Positions 1 to 9,974 of a stretch of 64,000 nt of DNA are shown piece by piece. The notes under the pieces are model-generated. The model was not told where the DNA came from. It worked only from the letters and a program-made list of their open reading frames with translations, and did no database searches. The DNA is taken from contig NC_090323.1 of the NCBI RefSeq assembly GCF_040869045.1, positions 157,004,426-157,068,425 of the forward strand. Reading direction: 5' to 3'. A program made the translations under genes and the position numbers. This stretch comes from Eurosta solidaginis. Taxonomy: Eukaryota; Arthropoda; Insecta; Diptera; Tephritidae. The stretch's first letter is position 1; every line of letters starts with the position of its first letter.

Positions 1-779
1 TTAATAAACGATTAGCTTAACGTTGAAGTGCATCCCTGATTTAGACTGATAAAAGCATTGGTAATTTTTTGATCATTTGTATTATAGTTAAATGGTGTAC
101 TATGGAATTATTTGTATTATTTTGCCACAAAAGCATACATATATTTCGGCAGGGCACAGTACAGTATTTACTGGATATAAGTACCATTGAAAATGCATGT
201 AATTCAGTACTAATAAGCGGAGAGTGCTTATATAAAAACCGGCTTTTAAGCAAAGAATGTGCTTATACTGATATCCTCTTTAACTGGCGCATCTAACAAC
301 CAATTTTAAACGAAACAAGTGATTTTTTTTGTGAAAATGGCAAGCAACTATTTGTGTTCGGTTTGGGGATAATATCGTAGCAATATAAGTACTAACGTCT
401 TTAAGGTCGTTTTCACCATCTTCAGCTAAGGCTAACTGGCACTTCATCTATCAGAAAAAATACAAGTTAGCGTTAACTGGAGGCGGTGAAAAACAGCCTT
501 GGCCAACAAGACTGCACGCGCTCAATAACTATTTGGTTGAACAGAAAAACCAACAAAATATGTACCCATTTTAGAATACAAGAACCTGAAAAGAATATTA
601 GCACTTGTTTACACAAAATCTTGTTAACATTTTTATACTCATTTTTTTGTTTTATTGACAGTATAACCGTTAGGCCCAGAAACACGATTCCATGAACTGG
701 TACCGATTTTCGGTTATTATTGTTTTTGTTTTTATTGGCCTATTGATAAATGATTCAAAGTTCGATTCGAGCTCAAGGC
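1..779. other. AT-rich sequence, no gene recognised
   Basis: Short open frames on both strands overlap each other and show no recognisable family, codon structure or splice pattern. Nothing is supported here apart from low-complexity AT-rich DNA leading up to the MITE. Confidence 0.5.
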
Positions 780-1507
780 CAGGGGGCCTACTCTGTATTG
801 CGATGCGAAAGCAAAAATACGCGAAATCGCAAAATCGGTACTATGTATCTTGACATTCGCATGCATATTTTGACTTTCGCATTCACATTTTGCCCATTCG
901 CAATTTTCTCCCTTTTCGCATTGCCGGCACTCTGTATTGCGAAAGCGAATGTCAAACAGCATTCATTTTCGCATTTTTCTTGCTACAAGTAATAGGCATT
1001 CGCATTGTACAAATATGTAAGTATTAATTGATGATTTTATAAATTGATATCTTTATATTCATTGTACATTCCTTTGAAAATATATAGGACAACTCAAAAA
1101 ACAAAACAAACACAAAAGCAACAATTCAAACTCCTAGTGGACTTCATGGCAATACACCCAGATTTGGCCAAAGGGTTACTTAAAACACCCAACGCGAAAA
1201 CAACGGCCAATAATTTGGAGTTGTCCCTTATATTCCTCCTATCAATTCTTTCTTCATTTAAATCGTCCCATAATGCTACAGAATCCATTTTTTAATTTGT
1301 TCAACAAAAATTAATCGTTAGCCGAAATTGTAATCGCCTTGTTTGTTTTGTTCTCTTTCTTTGACTTTGGTCAGTGATGCATACTCAAGCAAAAAATTAG
1401 CGAAAAATAAAAAAGCGACACTGTTAGCAATGCGATAGCGCTACAGAGTTCCAATTACCTTTCGCATCGCACTGCCTTTCGCATCGCAATACAGAGTAGG
1501 CCCCCAG
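780..1507. mobile_element. PIF/Harbinger-like MITE with CAG target duplication
   Basis: Near-perfect terminal inverted repeats of about 29 bp lie at 783-811 and 1476-1504; they begin GGGGCCTACTCTGTATTGCG. The element is flanked by CAG on both sides (780-782 and 1505-1507). Harbinger-class elements are known to target 3-bp sites of the CWG or TWA type, so TIR plus TSD fit that superfamily. A second, diverged copy of the TIR motif lies inside each end (about 927-949 and 1428-1449), giving nested subterminal repeats, and the interior is rich in TTCGCATT-like motifs. No transposase is recognisable in the ~720 bp interior, so this is non-autonomous. Confidence 0.8.
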
Positions 1508-2506
1508 AACAATAATTTCCTCTAATGATAATTATTGTTATTTTTTAATTTTTCTATAATTGAAAAATTTTATTTTTTTTTTTTGGAATAGTAAGTAGAA
1601 AATTTTTCAGACAACCTGCCATAGCTGCGCAGATAGATCTATTTCGAAGGGTGCTAAGCCTCAGGAAACCAAAAAACCTACATAAAATGACAGTCAGGAA
1701 GTGCTTAAAAAAATTGTGTCGGCCTTTTGCAGTACGCAGGTCTAAAGAAATTTCCCCAAATATTCTTCAGTATTCTATGTGTATTGTGCGTCCATGCCTC
1801 GTCAAACGTAAAAATTTCCATGCAAAAGAAATAAATCAAAATATTTGTTTGGGTTTTACTTTAAGGCATGACATCACGATGACATGCGTTTTTACGTTAA
1901 TCGATGGACTAATGTCAAAATCGTACTGCGACAGAACTTGAAGTCAAATCATATTAAATAAGTACAAATGAACTGATTTCCGGCTATCACCTGTTCTTGG
2001 TTCCGCCATGCTTCAAAGCTGCGTTGGGTAGAGTTGGATTCAATTCGATTTATAATGGGCTCAATCGATCTTTTTTTCGACAATGATGAACTGATTTTTT
2101 TAGACTCCTTCGATTTTTTACACCTTCGAATTTTTGCTCATATTTTAGTGATACCTATATGACACTACTTTATTTTTGCTAGGATTCCAAGCTTAAAAAA
2201 CTATCGAAACTTTATCGGAAAGTCAAATTGCAAAAACGATTGTCCACAAAATAAAATAATTTAACAACTTTTTGTTTATGTTTTAAATTTTATTTTTTCA
2301 TTAACATTTTTCACAGCAAAAACAATGCAACTAACTGGGAAAAATTATTTCGCGCTCTGGTTCGTCACTTATTTCACATGAAAGTTCATTTTAGTTGGTT
2401 ATTTATGCACAAAATTTTCAAACAAAAACCAAAATTTAGATTTGTCAGAAAGAATTAAGAAAAAACAACCAAATGTCAAAAAATCTAACGAAATAATAAG
2501 GTGAAG
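1508..2506. other. AT-rich sequence, no gene recognised
   Basis: Homopolymer-rich sequence. The longest open frame (1651-1941, +) has no recognisable motif and biased Lys/Arg content typical of chance frames. No TIR, LTR or tandem structure was seen. Confidence 0.45.
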
Positions 2507-3030
2507 TAAGCTGTCAATTGTTTTGCTCTAAATTCTTCTTTGTTCTGTCATTCGGCTATCTGAAAATTATTCACCGATGTTGTCCCCGAAAAAGTGTTGC
2601 TTTTTGCATTTTTCAGGGGTAAAATGTGCCACTTTTAGTACTTTGTTACATAAACTACTAGGTGAGACCTTTCCTGGATTTAATTACAGAGATTCATCAT
2701 TTGGGTATCTTTGGTGTTGGCTTCCATAAGTAAGGCCTTGCTAAACTAATACGTCCATATTTTTGATGTTTCCATTATAAATGTTTAATTTATTCCGAAA
2801 AAATTTGAAACAGGTCTTTGTTGAATCAAGCTATTTGCATTCACGTCATACTCAACCAAGGATCTTCCCCTGTACAGTGCTGAAGAAGACTTTAGAAGAA
2901 TGTTTTTCTCAGTCGTACAAGAACATCAAAATTGTCGTATTATACCTTATTTATGATAATACTTCGCTAAAGGAATGGTGTTCTAAATATACAAGAAAAT
3001 TTTACTCACTGTTGCTGTTTGTGAAACGAA
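2507..3030 (+). repeat. Duplicated unknown segment, copy 1
   Basis: This stretch aligns by eye, in the same orientation, with 56958-57880. Shared blocks include CTATCTGAAA, CTTCCATAAGTAAGGCC and ACTCACTGTTGCTGTTT. Copy 1 lacks the RTE insertion (56997-57125) and about 260 bp (about 57350-57615) present in copy 2. A 92-codon frame (2781-3059) crosses part of it, but the matching part of copy 2 is broken by stops, so I do not call it a gene. It is either an unclassified dispersed repeat or an old duplication. Confidence 0.65.
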
Positions 3031-3036
3031 ACTCTT

Positions 3037-3183
3037 CGGTTATCCAGCCATCAGCATGACTTTCGTAAAGTGCATATCAATACTACCGTTCTGAACTCCA
3101 TTAATACTCATTTTTTTCGTTGTCGGACGGTGCTGCTGCAGCTTGTCCTGTTTTGACACAGTCAACCACGACTGACTCGTTCA
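3037..3183 (+). pseudogene. Jockey-clade reverse transcriptase fragment, interrupted
   Basis: The sequence matches 13448-13595 closely, including blocks such as TATCCAGC, CATATCA and CTGAACTCCATTAA. In jockey-type LINEs this corresponds to the RT region that reads HGFRK...TTALN...INTHI, here decayed. The match resumes at 3559 (GTTCGTTCC-like) after the SINE-like repeat, so the fragment was split by that insertion. No full-length frame remains. Confidence 0.6.
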
Positions 3184-3558
3184 ACTCAGCGTGTTAGGGA
3201 GTTAGAATACACTGGCAGTAGCTATGCCTGTCGTAAGAGGCAACTAAAATACCAAATAGATTCAAGGGGTTGCCAGCGTAATTTATAGCTTCTCCAAACC
3301 CAATTGTTAACCTCACCTATTCGTGGCGAATACTGTTTCATTAACAGCCGAGGCTCTAGCGACCACGAAGTCCTCATGGATGTAGGGGGTGGGAGGGAGG
3401 GATGCCCTAGAAAGTCGCATGTGATCATAACAAATCTTTCCCGAAATGGTCGGGCTTAGTACGGGAACGTACCGGATCTGCATCCGGCAAAGGATCATCA
3501 ACATCGATAACACTCCCCAAGGCCTTCGGAGTGTGTCCTTATCGCTACAACAACAACT
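3184..3558 (+). mobile_element. SINE-like dispersed repeat, copy 1
   Basis: One of five copies in the window (also 29176, 49491, 51290 and 52806). The family starts near AGCGGGTTAGGGGGTCAGAA and contains TAGCTTCTCCAAACCCAATTG and CCCGAGATGGTCGGGC. Near its 3' end it carries a GC-rich hairpin built on CACTCCCC/GGGGAGTG, and it ends in an (ACA)n tail. Copies are about 370-420 bp with no coding potential. The fixed 3' end and simple tail suggest LINE-dependent retroposition; a GATTCAAGG motif resembles a B box but I would not rely on it. Confidence 0.7.
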
Positions 3559-3667
3559 GTTTCGTTCCTTCTCCGTTGGTTTAGTAGATTGACCGCAAAA
3601 TATTTGTGTGGCCGGCCAAAGTCGTTAATATTTAGGAACGAAACTTTTTTAACTACAAATATATATT

Positions 3668-3792
3668 GTGAGCTGCAATTGTAATTTTCTGAACTTCAAT
3701 TTAAAATTCTGAACTTCAAATTTGAACTTTCTTCAGTTGCAGTTTTCTGAGCTTAAGTTGAAAATTCTGAACTTCAGTTGCAACTTTCTCAT
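3668..3792. repeat. Degenerate ~16-20 bp tandem repeat
   Basis: Repeated variants of TTCTGAACTTCAATTT occur head to tail about six times with many substitutions. The rest of 3600-4262 is AT-rich with long T runs and no gene seen. Confidence 0.5.
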
Positions 3793-4262
3793 CTGAAAAA
3801 GGTGTAGATATTTAGGTGCATAAGTACGATGTACCATGTACCTTAAAGTTTAATGTTTTGAATAGAATTTTAGTGTATTTACCAAATTTTGAATTATAAT
3901 TTTTTTTGTTTTTATATATAAGTAATTTTAATTTACATTAGGTCCTAAGTTTATATATTTTGAAGTGATATATATGAAGTAATAGCTACACATAAATACT
4001 TTTATAATTTAATTTAATTAATCAAAAAAATCAGTAACCGTTTAAAGGCATTATGATTTCCTCAATTTTTTTTTTTTTTTTCAAGAATATCAAACCAAGC
4101 ATTATATTTTCCTGAGAACATAAAAAGAGTAGATTGTTTGAGAGTCATATTAGTGTCCGGAAATGAAGTCGTATTGAAATGTCTTGCGATTCACCATATT
4201 TCCCCAAATATTCTTGCAAGTTTAAATTCTCTGATTTTTTGTAAATAATTTATGATTGGTAT

Positions 4263-4705
4263 TGTAACGAATTTTGGGGAATTCCGCTTATTTGAAACCT
4301 TCTGCCAACGTTCGAATCGCTAAACTGTTGAACAAATCACTCCAATATTCAGTATTGCACACTGGTCTTTATTTAGAATACTTTGGGAGTAGTATTTCAC
4401 GATTCGTCATTCCTCAGCTTGCGCAGCTTTTATACTATCCGTTGCCTTGTCCGCATATTTCTCCAAAGGTATACACGTTTCACCTTCTAGAATTTCCTGC
4501 TTGGTTACAAGCTATATGCGTGTGTATGTGTGAGAACCAACTTCGGCTGATGACTACATGTGTGTGTGAGTTATTCTTCGTCGCCTTTTATGTACGTGTG
4601 TAAATGGATTAAATTCATGTGTTCATGTACACAAAAGTGGTAGCTTGCTTTATTGTTGTTGTGCCTTTATTTAGTAGCAGCTTAGTGATGCTAATATTCG
4701 TCACA
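4263..4705 (-). mobile_element. Solo LTR with GTAT target duplication
   Basis: On the minus strand the element reads from TGTGACGAATATTAGCA to AATTCGTTACA, giving TG...CA ends over 443 bp. It is flanked by the 4-bp direct repeat GTAT at 4259-4262 and 4706-4709, as expected for Ty3/gypsy-type integration. A TATAAAAG box lies at about 4427-4434 (complement). A related LTR lies at 32816-33227. No internal sequence adjoins it, so it is a solo LTR left by LTR-LTR recombination. An open frame of 109 codons crosses it (4274-4603, +) but is a by-product. Confidence 0.8.
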
Positions 4706-4709
4706 GTAT

Positions 4710-5316
4710 TGTTTCATTGTAAATTGACTTTCCCTATTAAGTAAGGTCTTAGGAAGCATTTATCCAATGGTGCAGGTCTAGACAACTTGTATCAATTTAT
4801 ATTTTCTTTTTTCAAGCTTTTGTTTCAAATGCCGCTCGTTGTTTTATTTGTTATCCATTCCCGACTACGCCTTGTCCAAAAAGCTAATTTATTTTTTCAA
4901 AGACATTGTGATACGCACACATGCCATTCCTTTTACGCATGAGGCTATAACCACAAAATTTCATATTTCCATTTCTTTTCTGATATTTCAAATTTCGAAT
5001 GAGAAAAAAGTTTTCTATTTCTTCACCACCTTCACCTGGCCAACAAACAAAATAGCAAAAGCGAAATATTTTTGAGGTCATTCGCAAAGCGCAAGGTATT
5101 TGAAATTGTGCACGGCGGACTTTTTTAGGAACTTGACATTTGCACTTTCTTAGGGTAGAATTGAAAGGGCTATAATAAAACTGCATAAAACTGCATATTT
5201 CAAAATTTTTTTCAAATTCCAGAAAAATAATTCGAATGGCGTCAACCGCACCTCACTTTAAAGAAAACTTTTTGCTTATCGAAAATTCGTAATTTGCTAT
5301 TTTGCATAAAAAAAAA
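4710..5316. other. AT-rich sequence, no gene recognised
   Basis: Overlapping open frames on both strands (4839-5075 + and 4884-5186 -) have no recognisable family and no start or splice context. Nothing further is supported. Confidence 0.45.
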
Positions 5317-5391
5317 GTACAACTGAGACACGAACCTGGAACACCTGCAACATAAAACAAGTGCCAAACAGGTGCGCCAAACGTACTACAT
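5317..5391 (-). other. tRNA-like sequence, probably degenerate or SINE head
   Basis: The minus strand carries TGGCGCACCTGTTTGG, which resembles an A box. It is followed by a CACTTG...CAGGTG stem around a loop longer than the normal 7 nt. Next come GGTTCGTGTC, which resembles a B box, and a run of T (8 or more), which resembles a Pol III terminator. The short outer stem GTAC/GTAC closes it. The fold is imperfect, so this is more likely a tRNA-derived retroposon head or tRNA pseudogene than a working tRNA. Confidence 0.3.
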
Positions 5392-5538
5392 TTTTTTCGT
5401 TGTCTTATCTTCTACTTAGCGTATATACCTACGTATTTGCAACGCCGCAAGGCCATTTTCAACCCTCCATTTACCAATGATTAAGCATTTTCTATCTTTT
5501 TTAAAATTTCTTAATTATTTTAATTAGTTTCAAATACA

Positions 5539-5602
5539 TGTGGGAATATAGAAATGGACAACTAGACGGACTTATACGATAGTATGAATGGACTATAATA
5601 TG
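5539..5602 (+). repeat. 5' LTR, first part (split by transposon)
   Basis: These 64 bp match the first part of the 3' LTR at 11437-11500 with few substitutions. The LTR resumes at 9412; the two parts add up to 326 bp, against 327 bp for the 3' LTR, so the intervening 3.8 kb is an insertion. Confidence 0.85.
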
Positions 5603-5709
5603 CCCAGCAGCAAAAGGTAATCACTACGAAAGGAGTTGGTAATAGCAAAAGTGAGGGCAATGCCGCTGAATTCTTTGCTGAAATTTAACACAGCGATGTC
5701 CTATGAAAT

Positions 5710-6110
5710 TCATATCTTACCAAATCGCATACCTAAGAATATGAGTTTTTCAATGGTGTACATAACCGACTCGGATATTCAAAGGTGATGGCGGGTCAGG
5801 CTCCCGCCTTACCTAAATATATACCCAAGAATATGAACTTATTGTCTGACCTTTATACTTGCTCGCATACCCATTCCTTGTAGTGATCATTTGCACGTAT
5901 TACGTGCTCAAATACTCATGACTATGGGTTGATCAATTTTACGCAATACCATCCCATATGCCAAAAAATATGAAGAATCAATTATCCTTAAGAATGGCTA
6001 TTATATCCACTATTTGATGTGATCAGTTGTGCGCGTTGCGAGCTCATGTACCAGAAGATATGAAGCGGTCAGTTATATGTATTACTCGTCTGTACACCCA
6101 GTTATAAAGC
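5710..6110. repeat. Subterminal repeats of the TNP2-type transposon
   Basis: A motif like CATACCTAAGAATATGAA followed by (G)TCAGTT or ATCAATT recurs about five times (near 5726, 5820, 5950, 6045). It is interleaved with TGCACGTATTACGTGCTCA-like stretches. Related TATGGGTnnATCA motifs lie near the right end (about 9190-9255). In CACTA elements such arrays bind an element-encoded protein; that role is inferred here. Confidence 0.5.
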
Positions 6111-6321
6111 ATAGTAAATGCATGCTTATCTATTTCTTTTAATTTAAGTATAATATATTTAATTTTAATATAGTTAAATATTAATACAATTATCGTCAAA
6201 AAGGAAGAAACTAACTTCAATTCATTTTGAATCGTTAAATAAAGTAATATAATAAAATATAATAACATATTTGCGTATTAAATAAAGTTTATCAAAATTA
6301 TTTTGTTGCTTTTGCAGTTTT

Positions 6322-7095
6322 TCATTTTTTCAGGGAGTTTGCCTTATGGTATCGATTTTTTGTCATTTTGAATGATCTTCTAAGGTCCCGTTCATTCTCC
6401 CGTCTGGTGTACCCTTCAGTATGTGTTGCTTCTGAAAAATAAAACAAAATAAATAATAAAACATATGTATCAAAAATTTCGAATGGGTAAATTTTACCGT
6501 ATAGGGCATCATTGAGGTTCTCATATTTTTTAAACGGGATTTTGTCTTGCAATCCATCATAATTAATCTGGGCCATGGTTTTGTCGCTGAGAATTTTTTT
6601 GATGCCATTTACAATGCTTACTTGCCCAATAATGTTCCTAATATTGGAAACCTGGTTAAAAAATATGCACAATAAATTAATAAAAAAAAAAATTAAAAAC
6701 CATATTAGCGCAATTTCATACTCACATATACATCTTTATTTTTCGCAACATCGTTTGCAATTTCATCGAGACTCCTCACATCAAGAACTGGAAAGCTTAC
6801 TTTCTTCTCCACTTTCTCCAGAACCCTTTGCATAAGAAAATTATTTTTTTCCTGGATGTTAATTAAGGCTGCAATTCACAAAAATGGTTTAAAATTATAC
6901 AAATTAAAAATATGATTTATTTTTATAATAACCACCTAATTTTTCCGTTGCTGCACTTATTTGCCTTTTTATATTGTTCAACTCCATTTGTATATTGTCC
7001 GGGCCTGGAGAAATATTTTCGTCATTTAGTGCATCTAAAAACTGGTGTAAATATGCCGTCCGACATCTTTGAGATTTGTGCTTCTGATTCTTAAA
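6322..7095 (-). CDS. Second gene of the TNP2-type transposon, DUF4806-like, four exons
   Basis: A spliced frame is visible on the minus strand: exon 7095-6936, exon 6868-6726, exon 6651-6498, exon 6431-6322 (stop). The three introns are 67, 74 and 66 bp; each starts GT and ends AG (for example GTGAGT...AACCAG), and the reading frame is kept across all three. The product reads ISAATEKL, then LINIQEKNNFLMQRVLEKV, then VYVSNIRNIIGQVSIVNGI, and ends in a basic tail. The central part resembles the DUF4806 proteins common in insects, from memory only. The exon that supplies the start codon is not identified: an acceptor (TACAG) at 7096 overlaps the transposase stop codon, suggesting splicing from an upstream leader. 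It is intact, unlike the transposase beside it. A TNPA-like DNA-binding accessory role is a guess. Confidence 0.6.
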
Positions 7096-8836
7096 CTGTA
7101 TGCAAAATGGGAATAAATAAATATTCCTTATCATTAATTGGAAAGTAAAAAAATGTATAATCGACCTGTTTTACGTTGATCATTTCTTCATTTTCAATAG
7201 GTGTATTATCCGAAATAAAAATGCCTAAATCAGTAAGCGAATTTAAAGGCCTCTCAAAAAATGCTTTGCAGTTAGTAAATCTTTTACCTATAACAAAAAC
7301 TTCGTTTTCTTCCCTTGAAAAGCGAATAATTTTAAGTGGACTACCACCAGCAAAACAAATATTGTCAGGCTGTTTTGTTTTTAAAGTGTAATAGGTCGAA
7401 ATGTACGATTTAACGTACCCAAATTTATTAATTTTGGGACCAATAAATTTTTTTTTCTAATAGTTTCACAGTCTTGGTCTTTGTTATTTATTTGCTCGAG
7501 AATTTGAGTAGGTTTTCTTATACATTTTTTCAATTTTTGTAAATAGTTTTCAAAACTATATGCCGTGAAAGAGTTTACAAATCCTATTTCTTGTACACAT
7601 TCTGTCAAATGAAGGATAGAATGGACATTAAAAGATAACTGCTCTTCGAGATAAATAACGGCAAAGAGATTAACAAAGTATTGCAGAATATCTTGAGCAA
7701 CACCGATATTTGCCCGATATTTTGTTTCTGTTAAAAGGAGCCTATATGCAGCGTGTAGCAGGAGAAAATGATTATACACATTTGCGTCAACAGAAACTTT
7801 TAGGACAAAAATGCCCGTATCTACAGCCTTCCATCGCTTTATTTCTTCAAAATATCTGGGTTTGCGAGCAAATTCACTGGGAAAGAAATACTTTAAAGAA
7901 AGCATTTTACTTGACAAATTCTCCTTTTCTCTTTTATTAAGTTTCGGAAAGTTTGTTTTCCCATTCCATATGCAAAGAATTATTTTCTTGACAACACCCA
8001 AGTCAACCATATGCATCACGTCTAGGGGAAACTGTGTCACCATTTTTATACCTAAATCTTCTAGTATAGAGCTTTCATCAGTCAAAGGTTTTTGATAATT
8101 TTCGTACGTTCTTAATAAAAAACCTTCGTCAGTCCGTGGTGATGATTTTAATGTGCTATAAACTGTTCTATTATTTTTTCGTTTCCCTACTTGACAACAC
8201 CGCAGGAGAATCACAAATAAAAGCTCTGAATTTTATTTCAAGGATTTTTCCATTTATATTCAACCCGTTTTTTAGTAAATTTGATAATTCAGACGCAAAA
8301 TCTTTTAAGAAATTATTTACGCTAGATGGTTTTTTGGTGCCTAAATAAACCCCAAATAACATAACCTCAGTATTTAAGTCAGGGAAAATCTTTCCTAAAA
8401 TGGGCCACAGCGATTGTCCTGAGCTTTTGTACAAGGGAACGCCGTCAATACCATTGTCCAACACTACTGTCTCTTTGTTTTTAATAACATCACTGATTCT
8501 ACGCAATTTATTTTCTATCCCTAGGTGTAAATATGTCCCGGGTAAAACATTTCTGATAAGGGTGGCCTGCCTGGTAATCAATGACTCGGAGCAAGTTGGA
8601 ACATCCAAATGCCACTTATTCAAAACCATCAATAAACCATTAAAAGCTGCACGTGTTATAATGTTACTCACAGCCCCTTGTTGTAAATCAACTGTCAAGC
8701 TGCCTTCACGTTCGTTAGAATTTTCTGAACTACAGTTCTCGACATTCAACTCATTAGGTTCGTCATTATTTTGATTTAAATTATCACTTCTAATAATTTT
8801 CTTTTTTCTGCGTTTATCAAACGCCTTTCATGACAT
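7091..8836 (-). pseudogene. TNP2/Transposase_21-type transposase, broken by stop and frameshifts
   Basis: The reading starts at ATG 8836-8834. Motifs follow the family order: NGIDGVPLYKSSGQSLWPIL, VYLGTKKPSS and FICDSPA. After a shift come CCQVGKRKNNRTV, SPRTDEGF, QFPLDVMHMVDLGVVKKI, and the DUF4218-like SFNVHSILHLTECV and SFENYLQKLKK. The C-terminal part holds NICFAGGSPLKIIRF and ends FIPILHTV at 7091. Three lesions are visible. The third codon is TGA (8828-8830). A deletion with frameshift lies near 8175-8205, removing the part that normally holds the first Cys of a CxxC pair. A frameshift falls in a 9-T run (7448-7456). The protein would excise and insert the element; this copy cannot. Nearly all of the family's length is otherwise present. 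Confidence 0.85.
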
Positions 8837-9411
8837 TTGCTATACATACCTGAATTTTTATTCACTCAACACTTCACAATTAATAAATTAAGTAACTTTT
8901 TTAATTCATCTTTTAATAATATTCCAGCTAACTTTCAATTTTTATTTGCTTCCACTTCTAATGCACTCTGAAATCGTACTAAAGAAGAAAACCAAAAATT
9001 GAAGCACGCCAACGTTCGGCTCCACAGTTACACGAGCAACGGGCACTAGAAATAAAAACAAACACGTGCCACCGCCTGAAAGTTCGTAGAAAGCTAAAAA
9101 CTGAATAACTCGCGTAACTGGGGAAATGATTCCATCAGTTGATCCTCCAAGAAGATGTACAACTGAGAAACTCGCTTACCGAGAGGTATGGGTAAATCAG
9201 TCGAACGTATTTCTGCGAATATTTTAAATGGAATATGGGTCATTCAGTTGGGATCTGTGCTGTTTCCTTTGAATCGAGCATTAAAATTTCTATAGAAGAA
9301 CAAGAAAAAAAAATATTTGCCGTTTAATTCGAATTTACCTCGTGCCCTGCCCCGCAACCTATTACAGATTCACTGATATTTTTCAGCAATGAAACTTTTT
9401 GCTGGTGGGTG

Positions 9412-9673
9412 ATCGGACAATAGTACAAACAAATACACCTCTGTATATTTGAGGAACAATGAAAATGACACACAAAGACAGACGAGAGATACAAGTGACT
9501 GAAGAGAATTACAGTTTACGTGCTACCGCAGGCCACAACGGACGTCTATTTATATTAAATAAAATCAATAAAATGTGTTATAAACTATTGTACTAAATAC
9601 CATTTAAACTTATTTTAATGGAATAGTGATCTTAGTTTCAACAAAGTGTAAGTACTTGGCTCCGAATCCTACA
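9412..9673 (+). repeat. 5' LTR, second part
   Basis: From TCGGACAATAGTACAAAC to CCGAATCCTACA this is nearly identical to 11502-11763, differing at about half a dozen positions. The low divergence means the element is fairly young and the DNA transposon inserted after it. Confidence 0.85.
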
Positions 9674-9675
9674 AG

Positions 9676-9693
9676 TGGTGACAGAAGTAGGAT
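9676..9693 (+). other. Primer-binding site of the LTR element
   Basis: TGGTGACAGAAGTAGGAT begins two bases after the LTR. TGG is the complement of a tRNA 3' CCA end. I cannot name the tRNA. There is no clear polypurine tract before the 3' LTR. Confidence 0.55.
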
Positions 9694-9974
9694 GAAACTC
9701 TAAAAAAAAAGCCTACAAAAATTTTCGAGTGAGAGTTTTTTTTTAAATGAACATTTAATGTACGAAAGTTTGTGCGAAAATACGTGTGGTCTGCGAAACA
9801 GAATTTTTCTCGTTTTTGGCCGAGTACAGTCATTAAACTGTGTAGCCTCAGTGAGCCGTTAGCACCGGTAAATTCACCTCATCCGATGATTGGAGTATCC
9901 GGCTAGTTTCAGCCCCAAGTTAAACGGTTAAGTCTCGGTTGCTAAGAGACGTGAGCGCAGTAACGCTCGTTTGT

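Larger units (their letters stand above)
5603..9409 (-). mobile_element. CACTA-Mirage-Chapaev-type DNA transposon (TNP2-like) inserted in the 5' LTR
   Basis: The ends are inverted repeats: CCCAGCAGCAAAAGG at the left and CCCACCAGCAAAAAG read inward from the right. The dinucleotide TG occurs on both sides (5601-5602, 9410-9411) but once in the intact 3' LTR, which defines a 2-bp target duplication and the exact borders. The minus strand encodes a TNP2/Transposase_21-type transposase, now broken, followed by a second gene with four spliced exons. Degenerate subterminal repeats occupy both ends. TNP2 transposases are known from CACTA/EnSpm-like elements of plants and animals; the terminal CCC rather than CACTA is noteworthy. 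Confidence 0.85.

Noticed and set aside
1044..1295. Opposing frames inside the Harbinger-like MITE as a possible transposase start
   Set aside because: Too short, no DDE or Myb motif; the element is non-autonomous.
2781..3059. 92-codon frame in the duplicated segment
   Set aside because: The paralogous segment at 57620-57880 is broken by stops, so the frame is not conserved.
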